From Charina bottae (lineage: Eukaryota > Chordata > Lepidosauria > Squamata > Charinaidae): a stretch of DNA of 64,000 bases. The stretch covers positions 43,669,463-43,733,462 of the forward strand of contig JALMGJ010000005.1 of NCBI GenBank assembly GCA_023362775.1, given 5' to 3'. The notes under the pieces are model-generated. The model was not told the origin of the DNA, did no database searches, and worked only from the letters and a program-made list of their open reading frames with translations. A program made the translations under genes and the position numbers. Positions 13,313 through 24,822 of the stretch are shown piece after piece. Positions within the stretch are counted from its first letter, which is position 1. Each line of letters opens with the position of its first letter.

Positions 13313-13532
13313 CGAAGATAATATTTGTAGCTCAGGGTTGAACTGTGGAGTCCTTGGTGCTCTCTGAGCCTTGTTGTTTTCTTGCAGACGTTTCATTGCC
13401 AGGCTAGGCAACATCTTCAGTGCGAAAAGGGAGCAAGTTCCACTCCCTTTTCACACTGAAGATGTTGCCTAGCCTGGCAATGAAACGTCTGCAAGAAAAC
13501 AACAAGGCTCAGAGAGCACCAAGGACTCCACA
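13313..13532. mobile_element. Penelope-like foldback repeat with hammerhead-like cores
   Basis: Two inverted arms (about 13349-13428 and 13440-13530) share tggagtccttggtgctctct and its complement. The flanking duplication gaatatctcttt is at 13301-13312 and 13533-13544. Each arm carries a hammerhead-like core: plus 13456-13489 and minus 13387-13420, reading CTGAAGA, then a TTGCC/GGCAA hairpin, then GAAACGTC. Such minimal motifs are reported in Penelope-like element flanking repeats; the class assignment is inference. Confidence 0.65.
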
Positions 13533-13627
13533 GAATATCTCTTTACCAGACTGAGTTTAAAATTCCAGAACAAGATGAATAGCATCATAGGTTACTAAAG
13601 AAACTTCTTGATGATTAAACTAAAACA

Positions 13628-14063
13628 CAGGTAGTCCTCGACTTACGACCACAACTAGGACTGGAATTTCCATCGTGTCATTGTGGTCGTAAGTCAAGTC
13701 ACTGTGTTACCACACCCCAATTTTATGACCATTTTTACAGCTACCGTTAACCGAATCACAGGTCGTTAAGCAAATCACTGTGGTCATTAAGCGAATCCAG
13801 CTTCCCCAATGGGCGTTTTTTGATGGAAAATGGCAAAAAACGTCACAAAACGTGATCATGTGACCGCGGGACGCTGCAACCGGTTGTAAATGCGAGCCAG
13901 TTGCCAAGCACCTGAAATGCTATCATGTGACCACGGTGTGTGTGTGTGTGTGTGACGTTTTGCAACACTCGGAAGTGCTTTACAGGCTGCAAAGCACCCA
14001 TTCCGAGGCTGTCATAACTTCAGACTGTTGTTAAACGAATGGTTGTAAGTCGAGGACTACCTG
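13628..14063. mobile_element. Palindrome-ended DNA transposon (cgacttacgacca family)
   Basis: Terminal inverted repeats caggtagtcctcgacttac and gtaagtcgaggactacctg bound 436 bp with internal gtcgttaag/cttaagcg-like motifs and a (TG)n run at 13937-13954. A diverged copy lies at 52515-52943. No coding capacity. The target duplication is not clear, so the superfamily is unassigned. Confidence 0.8.
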
Positions 14064-14957
14064 CATTTTGTATTATCTTTGCGAATCCCTAGAAAATAGG
14101 CAAAGTGCAGTAAACTGGAATATTGTTCTTATCTTCAGAAAGGGGAAAAGGAGGGTCTGAGAGACTATCATCCAGTCACTCTGGCATCAAAATTAGGAAG
14201 ATTCTAGAATAGATTAGAAAAAAGATTGATCTGTAAACAACTTGAAAACTATATGGTAATTCCCAGAAATTATCATGGATTGATCAAGAACGTATCTCAT
14301 TTTTTCTTATTTTATTCTAAACTAATCAATGAAAGAAAAGTACATGTACATATAATAGCATTGAAGGATCACATTACCTCAATATTTATAAGTACAAAAA
14401 TAAAGAAGGTGAAATGAAGAAAAAGGCGAATCTTCTTTGTACATATGTGCAAAGTCAACAAATATACACAAGGGGAGGAGCTTCGATTACTTTGCCCTGA
14501 CCATCATCTTGATTTTTTTTATCTCCCCCCCTGTGAATGCCACTAACTACATAGCTTACCCCAAAAAATCATATTGAGAGACCGCTCATTAATGGTTCCT
14601 CATCAAACTGAAGTGAAATATTAAATGAGTGCCGTAAGGTTCAGTCCTGAGCCCTCAACTTACTCTTGGGGAAATATTAGCGTCTGAGGATGCACTTAAA
14701 TGTTAGTGTCTGAGGAGGATGGTCTGAGGTTGAAGGGATGGTAAATGTTCAGCCATATATCTGATTTTAATCTCCAATTTTAACCAAACCATCCTTCCCT
14801 TCCAGTCTTCTCAGAACTGTAGCTAACAGGAATATGATGAAAGTAAAGAAGTTGCTCTTTCTCCCTGCACCACCCAAAGTAATTAAATGGAAGGAGGAAG
14901 GAGACATTTTTGGGTAGGAATGACAGAAGAAACAGAGGTCCAAGGGATTCTTCTCCC

Positions 14958-15036
14958 ACCTGTGGACACCGCCCAGGGTCCCTCCTTGTGGGGGAGATGG
15001 GCGGGATATAAATGTAATAATAAATAAATAAATAAA
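14958..15036 (+). mobile_element. L2-type LINE 3'-end fragment
   Basis: gcccagggtccctccttgtg followed by gggagatgggcgggatataa and an aaat-type tail is the shared 3' end of the L2-like copies at 24590-24822 and 50435-50951. Confidence 0.75.
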
Positions 15037-17034
15037 TTTATCCATTAAAGGATTCTTCTTCAGGGATTATTTCCCAAGATGTTCTGCGTCATTTATGAAA
15101 TAAATTTAAGATACTGTATATGTAATGAAAGAAAGGCATTAAACAAAACGTAGCGTTTATGAAGCTTAGATGAAACCTAACATGCCATGGACTGTTAATC
15201 GAGCAAGAAGCATATGTACAACCTTGTATGGAAAAGGGAAAAGCTTAGTACTTAGAAAGAAAAAAATTGAATTCAGGGCACTTATTTATTCAGAGTGATA
15301 AATGAGTTTTAAGAACATGTGGATATGCAGATCTAGCATACCTCAATTGCGAAAATCTGAATGTCCAAAAAATAGAAGCAACGTGATTGTGCGTTCTGTA
15401 TCTTTTTGCTGCCATCTAGAGGTCATCTGGAATTTTGCAACCCAGTTGTGGTGGATTTAAAAGAATTTTTTCCCCCACAAACTTCAGACCCAAAGATACA
15501 GATATTTGAAAGCAGGAGAAAGAGTATTATTTGGAGGGAACTAAGTCATTCCAGGTAGAGCATTTTCAGAAACAATGTGGAAAAATCAAGGAATGCCACA
15601 AGTTTCTTTTGGGATAAAATACGTCTTCTAGCCCTATCTTTTAACCACATTTTTGTACTTAATGCTTACAATAATCACAGGAGTAACTAATGAACACATC
15701 TGGCTTCCTCATCAAATCTATACTTAGAATATTACAATATTTAAAATGCATCAGTCTGAAAGAAAGCTAATCCCATACTTTTTCCAAGTAGCTCTGAAGG
15801 ACAGAACAGCTCTGCTTTAATATGCTGCTGGTCAAACATGTCCTTTGCAGGTGACTTAGGACAGGTTTCAACTTAAGCAAGTGATATAGGGGAAACGATG
15901 GGAAGTCTGTTCAGCTTCATCACAGTCGTGTATCTGTATGTTGCATTTGACAACAAGGCATAAAGACTACTTATAAATAAAACATCCAAGATAATAAAAT
16001 GCCTCCTAGTGGGCTTAAAACAGAGTAACAGCTAGGAACTTGTGTTATTAAGTTCATATCAAGCCAAGCCTGAAAGAAACAGAGGGGAAGATACAATTCT
16101 TGAGATGTCCCAGACTCATGGCTGTTAATAATGCACATGATGAAAACCATTAGGCGGTAGCGCCGTGATTCACCCGCAAATCAAGACTGAAACTTTAGTT
16201 AAATTGCAATTCCTTTGGGTGATGGAAGATAGTTCAGAAGCCAAGCCAAGCCAAGCCTTGCACATCCAGGCAGGAAAGGGCTCTGAATACCTCATCTACA
16301 TCCAATAAAAGAGATGCAGTCAGACCAGGGAGGTTTTTCTCTTTTTTTTTAGCCTAGGCACTGGGCTTTTCAGACAAGCCTTCCGGACCGATGCAGTCGG
16401 CCTCTTGCCGGACTGCCCGAGTCGGAAGAGCTTCTTTTCCCCAGCACATCCGTCCACATGTAACTCAATGTGTATTTAACAGTAGGCAAGCTCACTGCAG
16501 TGGAACAATGAAACATCCACTCTGCAGCTGTAGTTATTTTCTAAGCACATAAATATCCCCACCCAAGAAACATATAATAATCCTAAGTACTGTATATACA
16601 CTGCTCTGCTTTCCAGCATGGATTCATTCACTGTGAGGTCAAGAACTTGTAGGAAGTATTTAACTTCAATTAAGCAGATTACTTATCCAATCAGCAATGG
16701 TCTGCACCCAGGCTTAATTCGAACCGGGCTTTCAATAAATAAGCTGCAGTTTCCTGGAGCAGAAAAGCAAATGGAGATCTTGTTCAGTTATGATACGTAA
16801 TACACATGGCTGTTCAAATTGTACAAGCAGCTTTCTCTGGCTGTAAATCAACTCTGTAAATCAGTTCTCATTTTAAGAAACCCTGGATTAGCTAATTGGC
16901 TGAGGCTTCAGTAGCCATAACACTTGCTGTTTGGATGATTTGAGGCAGGTTTTTTTTTAAAAAAAATTGATTTGTTCAGTGCTCTTTGGTAACAGTATTG
17001 TGATGATTTCAGATTTTAGCTTAAGAAGAGGCTT
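15037..17034. other. Intergenic, nothing recognised
   Basis: No repeat or exon supported. Confidence 0.5.
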
Positions 17035-17160
17035 ACTGGATCAGTAAGCTTACCCCATCTAGTCCAGTATCTGTGTCATGCAATAGCCAAACTGAAACAG
17101 TTTGGAAACTCAAAAGCATGGGCAGACAGGCAATATCCCTCTTGCACTGCTGTTTCCCAA
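17035..17160 (+). repeat. Old interspersed repeat (ggatcaggcca family)
   Basis: ctggatcagtaagcttaccc followed by catctagtccagtatctgtg matches the family consensus pattern seen at 1740-2000 and 31718-31800. Class unassigned. Confidence 0.45.
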
Positions 17161-18900
17161 ATGCCGGTATTTAACTACTATCGTTTTTCTTTTTTTAAAG
17201 CAATGTCTAATTCAAAGACCAGCAATGCAGGTGATACATCCACCTTCCTTCAACTACAGGCGTAAGACTGCAATTGCATCTCCATCTTTTGTAACACATG
17301 GTTTGCATTGCTCGCTGCAACGTTTGGTACTTCCTTACCTCTGGGGAATCTCCCAGATGTGCTTGCCATATAAGCATCATTCTAGGGTGCTGCTGAGTCA
17401 CCCAGTGCTCTTCCTCATTGTATTTTCTTTCACATAGAGCTAAAGTTGCTACCCAGCATGAGCCTGGGGTACTTTGCGAAGTAGGTTAGCTTTAAAAAAC
17501 CCGTGTCCTCTGGAAGGCCCATGTGGCTGCTTCAAATGTTGTCTCCAGCTGCCTATGTGTGTTTGCATGTACACACACTCCCTCCCTCTCTGTCAGCCTT
17601 GCGAGGTAGACCAGACAGGAAACACTGCCAGATGAGCTAATTCTACTTGATTGTAAGATTCATTAACAGAATCTTGCAAGTCTGAAAGTATGCAGTATCT
17701 CTCCCCCCATCCCCTTTACAGCCCAAGAAACTAGGGAGGGTCTCTTCTGAGCCTCTTGCCCTGCCCACACTCCTACTGAGGGTTAACTTGTTTTTATCTG
17801 ACCGTTCCCTTGACTGCATCTCTTCACCCTGTCTCCCAAGGTCATTCCCACATACCATTCCTTCCCCCCTTCACACATACACAGTGAGAGAGAGCTGTCT
17901 AAGAATCCAAAGGATGTGGCTGGTTTAATGCTTCAAGAAGAGGCACATCAGTTGTACTAATACACTTTGTGAAGTAGTTGTTTTGAACACTTTGCACAGC
18001 CATTTAAAATCAGTCTTCTGGACTAATTGGAAGATATTAATGCGAATTTTTATTTCTTTCTCCTGCAAAATACAAAACATTTGCCATTGTTATTCAGTGA
18101 TTTGCTGTCAAATTTCATCAGCATGATCTTGAGGGGGAGAGCACCATGAGCCATAAAAAAGAAGGGTGGATGCTCTTCTTAGTCCAAGGCTGTGGGTTAC
18201 CCATTCCTGATGTGGACAAAAATAGCACCATTGACCTACAAGGAAGAACTTGTGAATCTTGAACTATACAGAAATTTATTTTTAAAAAAACTTTATGAAT
18301 TAAATCTTCAGAGGAACTTCCCAAAATAATCTAATGTGGTCACAGAATATTGATTAGATTTTTGGGGAGAGTAGAATGGCAAACTGGATTATTAAAAAGG
18401 GATTGGGAATGAAATATTTTTAATGGGAGCATGCAATATTACAACAGTTTGTGGTATCTACTGAAGCAGCATACTGAGCCCTAGCTTATATCTCTCTGCT
18501 TTCTTTTATTCTACCTCTAGTAATTTTAAAGGTACAGGACCTCCTGAGCATCAGTTTTTCAAATGACAGAATTCATTTAGAAACATAAGCAACTAAATCA
18601 TGTATGATGCACATTTATTTATCTACCATAACATGAGGAAAAATAGCATGTCTTTCTTTCTTTGCTTGCTTATACTGCATGTATAATAAAGACCATATCA
18701 TTGGGCCAACACATATAAGCAGAACTATAGATCATCTCAAAGGATACCAGATCAAAATAGTGAGACACAATGGCTTTTTAACCAGAATATGTACAGGTTT
18801 TTGTGAGTGCATGGTGAATGAGTATAGAAAAACAAAGTAGGTGAGGTCTGGATAAAAATACATTTAATTCCAGATGAAGAGCCGGTCGAAAATCCAACAA
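17161..18900. other. Intergenic, nothing recognised
   Basis: No supported feature. Confidence 0.5.
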
Positions 18901-18967
<67 letters not shown>

Positions 18968-18994
18968 TCTATCATCTCTCTCTCTCTCTCTCTC
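18901..18994. repeat. (GCAA)n tetranucleotide and (TC)n dinucleotide tracts
   Basis: About 16 units of a gcaa tetranucleotide (18902-18967) followed by about ten tc units at 18975-18994, directly before a hAT insertion. The leucine/alanine/cysteine-rich open frames here are translations of the repeat. Confidence 0.95.
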
Positions 18995-19008
18995 TTCCAA
19001 TCATAGAA

Positions 19009-19276
19009 CAGGGGTGGGCAATGTCAGGCCCACGGGCCGTATAAGGCCCACAGGGCTCCCGCCTAAGGGCTGCGGGGCTCCTGCCTGCAAACCCCGCCCC
19101 TTCCACGTGATTGGCTCCCACCCGCAAACCCCGCCCCCAGTGCTTGTGATTGGCTCCCGCCCGCAAACTCCGGCCCCCGGTCTGCGGAAATCCAAGAAAC
19201 CCCGCCACCCACCCCCCTGGTCCCCAGTTATAAATGTCCAAATGGCCCTTGGCAGAAAAAAGGTTCCCCGCCCCTG
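19009..19276. mobile_element. hAT non-autonomous element, family B
   Basis: Termini caggggtgggcaa and ttccccgcccctg are inverted repeats. A perfect 8-bp duplication tcatagaa flanks it (19001-19008, 19277-19284). The interior is GC-rich with repeated attggctcccrcccgcaaac blocks and no transposase frame. A second copy is at 46406-46690. Confidence 0.92.
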
Positions 19277-19284
19277 TCATAGAA

Positions 19285-20120
19285 GTTCTTACTGTGGTGG
19301 GATCTTTTCTCAAGATAGCATGGTTGCCCTCTGAATTGGCATCATGATCCAGGGAAAAAACAACTTTTTTTAAGGAGTTTCTGACAGGTGCTACATGTCT
19401 TCACATGCACAGTCTGAAGCAGCTTTTTCCATTTGAATCTGAACCATTGCACAGCCTAATTTATTAATTAATTCACGTGTATTTATGCCAGTGTTACCAG
19501 AAAGCGACTTGCAAATAATATTGGCAAAATATACTTCAATCTGCAGATGCTGAGATACTTTAAGACTTATGGTGTGTGTTAATTTTGATCTTTATTAGTA
19601 TATGACCCCATGACTGGATTGTTGCAAGGAGTTTGGTAGAGAAAAGGGTTTGGTAGGAAGGAAAGCTTTTTGGAGGAAAAAAGGGTTTCATTGAGGAAAT
19701 CAAAACTAGAAAGACATTACCCTGTTCTCACGGGAATGTATTCAACTCCCATATAACAGACAGCTCAGGTTATGCCATTTCAGGTTTTCTCACTGTCCAA
19801 AACAAGTTTCTTGTTTTATACCAAGAACAAGCTAAAGATGTGGCTGTTACACAGTAGAAATGCAAATGAAGATCCTTTCAGTTCAAAATGGGTGTTGTTT
19901 ATAGGAAATGATGAAAAATAACGAGATGGTCAGAAATGGTAAGGAATAGTAAGAAATGGTGAGGTAGAGAGAGTTGGATTTTCACCTGGTCTCGCTTGCT
20001 GCTGCCTAGCAATCACATCTTCCAGTGGGTGACAGGTCCCTGCAGGGAGCTCTGGAATCTCTTTGATCAGGTTGCTCCCAGGCTTGGCTAAACATCAGAA
20101 GAACTTAGGGTTCCAGTGGC
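19285..20120. other. Intergenic, nothing recognised
   Basis: No supported feature. Confidence 0.5.
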
Positions 20121-20124
20121 CATA

Positions 20125-20310
20125 GAAACCAGAGGCTGTGAGTTCTAGTCCTGCCTTAGGAATGAAGCCAGCTGGGTGACTTTAGGCCAGACGCTCTCAG
20201 CCCTGGAAGAAGGCAGTGGCAAGCCACTTCTGAAAATGTTGCCAAGAAAACTACAGGGACTTGTCCAAGCAGTTGCCAGAAATCCAGATTGACTTGAAGG
20301 CACCCCCCCA
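20125..20310 (+). mobile_element. tRNA-derived CORE/MIR-like SINE
   Basis: Has the B-box-like gagttctagtcctgcctt, the agctgggtgactttaggcca core, and a 3' half (ggcaagccacttctgaaaat, gccaagaaaactacaggg) shared with 38725-38866 and, inverted, with 29930-30130. Confidence 0.65.
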
Positions 20311-20829
20311 AAAAATGTGATTACAGCTATTAACATACAGTAAATGGAACAAGTGATGCTAGGCATGGAAGGAAAGATTAAAGGGGCTAGGATAACTCTT
20401 GGGGCAGAATACAGATCATGTAAAAGTTTTAAAAAGTAACAGGAGAAGGAATTCAGGAAGAGGGGAAAAAATCTTTCAGGGGAAGATAAAGGGAGGTGTG
20501 TTGAGGAGTGTGTACACATGCTCAGGAGGAGATGAGGAAAAAATGAGCCAAAGATCATTGTCAAAAGAGCTGTAGGAAAGTGAGATGATGGGAATCTAAT
20601 AAAATGGAGAAACAGAAATCCCTGCACAGAAGGAAAACTGCAAAGGAGCAGGCAAACAGAGGGATATGGGTGAGAGGGAGAGAGAAAGCGAGAGAGCCTT
20701 GCGTCCCCAGCCTTACATTCCCAACTGTGTCAAAATCGATTTCCAGAGATTTTCCTACTTTAATTTTTGATGTAGTTGCACTTATCCAGAAGAGATTTTT
20801 GCTTAATTTAGGGGTCCTCTAAAACTCTT

Positions 20830-21135
20830 GGCTCTTGCTTGAGGAGCAAGTGGCAGCCATGGCCAGAAGAACTTTGGCACGGATTAACCTGGTATGCCAG
20901 TTATGCCCTTTACTGTGCCAGGAGACCCTTTTCATGGCCATGTGTGCCATAGTCACCTTCCATTAGGACAGTTGCAATGTGCTTTGCATGAGGTTGCCCT
21001 TGATGGCCACTCAAGAGCTACAAAGGTTCTGTAATGTAGCAATGGAAATCGCTGTGGGCATATCTTGTTTCACCCATGTGATTCTTCGCAAGCTGCATTG
21101 ACTGTTAACAGAAGCTGCATATTTGCTACAGAAGA
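20830..21135 (+). mobile_element. Decayed L2-type LINE RT fragment
   Basis: Conceptual translation gives LARINLVCQLCPLLCQETL, then AIVTFH-stop-DSCNVLCMRLPL, then LRKLH-stop-LLTEAA. This follows the L2 pattern (RQLRPYL, DYCNALY, LRQLHWLP) with several stops. Confidence 0.65.
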
Positions 21136-22350
21136 TACTCTTATTTTTCATTGTTGAGGATGAGTCAGTAACAGTTGGATATAAGCTTCTTGGCAGATAT
21201 ACAGCTTTAAGAACCACTATTTTCAAAACCGTATTTTCAGTGGTTGTTCATCCAATCTGTACTGAATGGTATGCATATTAAGAAATGTGGCAATCCCATA
21301 GTTTCAAGCTTGCTTTGACCACTCTTATATTTTTTTGACACGTAAGACTTGGGGTTTCACATTCTGGGACAACCAGAAGGGATCTAGAGAAGTTTGGTGT
21401 GGGAACTTTTAAAAATGTGTTTGTGGCCATGGGACATCTGCTGAAGGTATTGCAGGTTATGTGTGTTACGGACTTTGTTTGAATTGGTCCGATTACAGAA
21501 CATGGTAAAGACTGTGGAATGACTCGTCAGATGCTTTCTCCTATGGGCAAGTCAATCAGACTGGAGCTGCCTGGCTCCAAGGGGGCCTCAACAGCCTTGA
21601 ATCACAGGCCAGGAGGAATGAAGTAGGATCTTATTGCAAACATTTGAATTACTCCAGCACCACGTGCAGATGCTTATGGCATTACAGTGAGATTTATTGC
21701 CACAGGAGTTGCTGGGCAGCCCTACTAAAAGATTGCTTGTGCTAGTTCTAGAGCTTATACCTAGTTCTCTGCTTCGGGAAGGATTTGCAGCTATGATTTG
21801 TGCTTTCTGTAGCTCTATAAATACTGATCCCAGCCTGTTATATATGATGACAGCTGTAAACCTCTGTGGTGATCTATCTCCTGCCTGTGCATTGTCTGTG
21901 AATACTTTTGCTTTGAGCTGTGCTGTGCTGTTGAGTACAAGGGGAGATAAAACAAAAGGGGTAATCCAAGAACAAGATAGCGAAGTAAGCCATATCTAAT
22001 GCTGATGACAACCTCCCGGGTGCTGGACTCCTGGCTGCAGCCTTAGAGCAAAGCTGGCAAAGCTTCTAAGAGTCATGCTTGCTTACTCAGGCTTGGGACC
22101 AAATTCCTGCACTCTCTGTTCCTCAACCTCTCCAGTTCTTTTCTCAGGTTATGTTCGAAGTGGGATGATTTCATTTCAAATTAAGTCAGAGTTGATGCTC
22201 ATTGAAAAGAAACGGGGTGATTTTAGACAAACCTGGAAGGAAGCACCTACAGTCCCCACAGACTCCAGGAATGCTTCCATGTTTTATGGGTAATCTTATA
22301 TACTGTAATGAGCTGTGAGAATAACCTTGAGAGACAGGAGGAAGAGCCGC
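21136..22350. other. Intergenic, nothing recognised
   Basis: No exon or repeat supported. Confidence 0.5.
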
Positions 22351-22359
22351 AGCCTAGAC

Positions 22360-22634
22360 CAGTGCTTTCCAAACTCCCGCTGTTGGTGACACACCAACGG
22401 CGGTAGCGCGGGGGTGTGCGCAGCGGCGTGCACGGCAGTGGCAGCAGCTGCGGCCTCGTGTTTTCTGCTAAAACCTGGAAGCGCTGATGGTGCGCCGCTG
22501 CCATCGCCGCTGCTGCCGCCGCGCACACCACCGCCGCGCGCGCTGCTGCAGGGGCGGCGGCAACGCGCCATCACCACTTCCGGGTTTTGTCGCGACACAC
22601 TAAAGTGTCGCGACACACAGTTTGGAAAGCTATG
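22360..22634. mobile_element. hAT non-autonomous element, family A, copy 1
   Basis: Termini cagtgctttccaaact and agtttggaaagctatg. Perfect 8-bp duplication gcctagac (22352-22359, 22635-22642). CpG-rich interior with gcgacacac motifs and no transposase. Confidence 0.95.
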
Positions 22635-22708
22635 GCCTAGACAATGGTCTGATAAGAGAATCTGAGACCAAAGCAGGCATGTAATTTGAGAAAGCGTCTC
22701 AGAATTGT

Positions 22709-23464
22709 CAGGGCTGCCACTGGGGGGGGGGCAAGCGGGGCATATGCACCGGGCACCGTGCTGGGGGGGGGCGCCAAAATGACAAAATAGTATTTGTATA
22801 CTGACTGTTTCCTGGCACTTGAATACCATGTGTCATGTTGACAGCGATCGCCGATAGGGCACTGCATACAACAGTGGGGGACTGCCCCCGCCAGCAGTGA
22901 TTGGCTGCGGGGCAGCATGGAGACAAGCTGGCCAGCCTGCCCCCTGCCCCAAGGAGGCCGAGCGGCTCTCACGCGCGCTTGCCATTGGCCGAGGCTGCAG
23001 CCAATCCGCGTCCGCCAAGCACAACCCTCAATCCCACCAGCCCCGGCAGCCAAGCCCAGTGCTTCTGCAGAGGTGCCTCTTCCCGCCTGCCACACTTGAT
23101 TCACTGGCACTCGCCACGGAGGGAGGGAGGCGTAGGGTGGTCCTGCTGCTCCGATGCTCCAGGGGGGCCACCGCCATTGCCCGGAGCAGCCCCCAGCCGC
23201 TGGGCTACGCGGTGGGCCAGTGGGGGCACTCCTGGGGGGAAGGCGGTGTTTCTCGGCTGCACTGGGGCTGCCCCTGGCACCCTCCCCTGCCCCATCCGTG
23301 CTGGCCAGAGGGAGCCCCGGCGCCCCCGGGGATGGGAAGTGTCCCCTTCCTCCCCCACATCCTGCCATGCTGCTGTTCCCCATGGGGGACGAGGGACTTG
23401 ACCCTGCGGAGGGGCGCGGAATCCATGTTTGCCCCGGGTGACACAGACCCTAGTTGCGGGCCTG
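22709..23464. mobile_element. GC-rich hAT element, 756 bp
   Basis: Starts cagggctgccactgg and ends ctagttgcgggcctg, an imperfect inverted pair. It is bounded by a perfect 8-bp duplication agaattgt (22701-22708, 23465-23472). Very GC-rich with long overlapping open frames on both strands, none resembling a transposase. It would pass as a CpG island. Confidence 0.88.
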
Positions 23465-23472
23465 AGAATTGT

Positions 23473-24589
23473 CCCTCCCTAGTTCTCTGGAATGTAAAGG
23501 CAGGGAGAGGAGAGGCACATTCAGACTTGCCAGATTCTGTTACTGTAACCTTATAATCAAAGTAGTACTAGTATTCATGATTTTGGTTTCGTGGTCTGGA
23601 CTACCTCAAAGGGCTGACAGTATGTAAGATTGCACAAGATTCTGCGCTAGCCATCTTATACTCTACACATACAATAAAAGCTCCAACAGTGTAAAGCTTA
23701 TTGACTTAAGCCCAAGGGAGACAAGTTAACCAATAATTTCCCACACCGTTTCAGGCTTTTCCCATTGTCTGATAACAGTAGCGAGATTCAAGCTGCAGGG
23801 ATGGCAAGGAGCACGTGTGCAGAGCTACTTCTAGTCTGCCATCTGACCAACAGTCAGTCAATCATATCTGAATGTCACCTGGGTTGCAAATATAACTCCT
23901 GCAATGAGCTCAGGATGAGGCCACTCTTCAAAGTTTTACTTGGTGCAGCATGAGTGGCTGCTAACCAGGGCCCGATATCAGGATCACATCATTCCCACCC
24001 TGACAGATCTGTACTGACTGACAGTTGCTCCGAGGAGTCAGATGAGCTCATTTGGGCTTAGCAGCTAATGGAGTCAAGACCTTTCTCTTCAGCCAGGCCT
24101 TTGAATGGACTGATAATGACTTCAGGTGTTCTTTTTTTATATATCTTAATTTTGTTAGGTTGTTTTGTATTTTCAAGAACTGTGCCGAGCTTCAGAGGAA
24201 AGGTCTGACTTTGCACAGCCTTGCAAATCAAAGCAGGGGTCCACTCTGAAGCAGCGAACAGAATTAGGTGGCCTCAAAGCACTTTTTAGCCTTTCAAAGC
24301 TCTTAGCAGATTATAAGCAATATACCATGTTGCAACTTCACTCCATATATGGAAACTCACTAGCTTTCTCAGTTTGACCAGGCACAAGCCATAAACCTTG
24401 CTTCTGCTTGTGCTGATGGAATGTTGCACGTCTGTGCTGGTCCTGCCAACACATCTAGGATTTCAGCTCAGCACTCAGATCTCTAAATATTAATTCATGG
24501 CTGACCAACCCACTATGGCTCCTTGGGCCAAGCTTTATTCTAAGTTTGGCATGTTTGGCGCATATTTAAGACTATTCTATTTAAGACTA
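23473..24589. other. Intergenic; possible L2 trace
   Basis: The segment at about 24060-24120 can be read as KTFLFSQAFEW, which recalls the L2 C-terminus, but it is too short to be sure. Nothing else is recognised. Confidence 0.4.
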
Positions 24590-24822
24590 TTGGCATGGGA
24601 AGGAGGAAGGGATAGTTCCTCATGGGGGTGGCTAATCCCCTAATTTTATAACTGTCCTTCTTTTAACTATTCCATTACCATCTGGATTTTCAATTCAATT
24701 TATATTTATTGTATAATTGAGATTTTAAACTTTATTTTAACTTGTTTATTGTGAACTGCCCAGAGTTCCCCATGGGGGGAGATGGGCGGTTATAGAAATT
24801 AATTAAATAAATAAATAAATAT
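24590..24822 (+). mobile_element. L2-type LINE 3' end
   Basis: agttcctcatgggggtggct followed downstream by ctgcccagagttccccatgg, agatgggcggttatagaa and an (AAAT)n tail. Same 3' end as 50435-50951. Confidence 0.8.

Noticed and set aside
18752..19000. Frame of repeated Leu-Ala-Cys-Leu
   Set aside because: Translation of the (GCAA)n tract.
20145..20627. 160-codon minus-strand frame
   Set aside because: Runs through a SINE and purine-rich DNA with no known motif; chance frame.
22637..23556. Several long overlapping frames on both strands that suggest a GC-rich gene or CpG-island promoter
   Set aside because: The block is a hAT insertion with inverted ends and a perfect 8-bp duplication.
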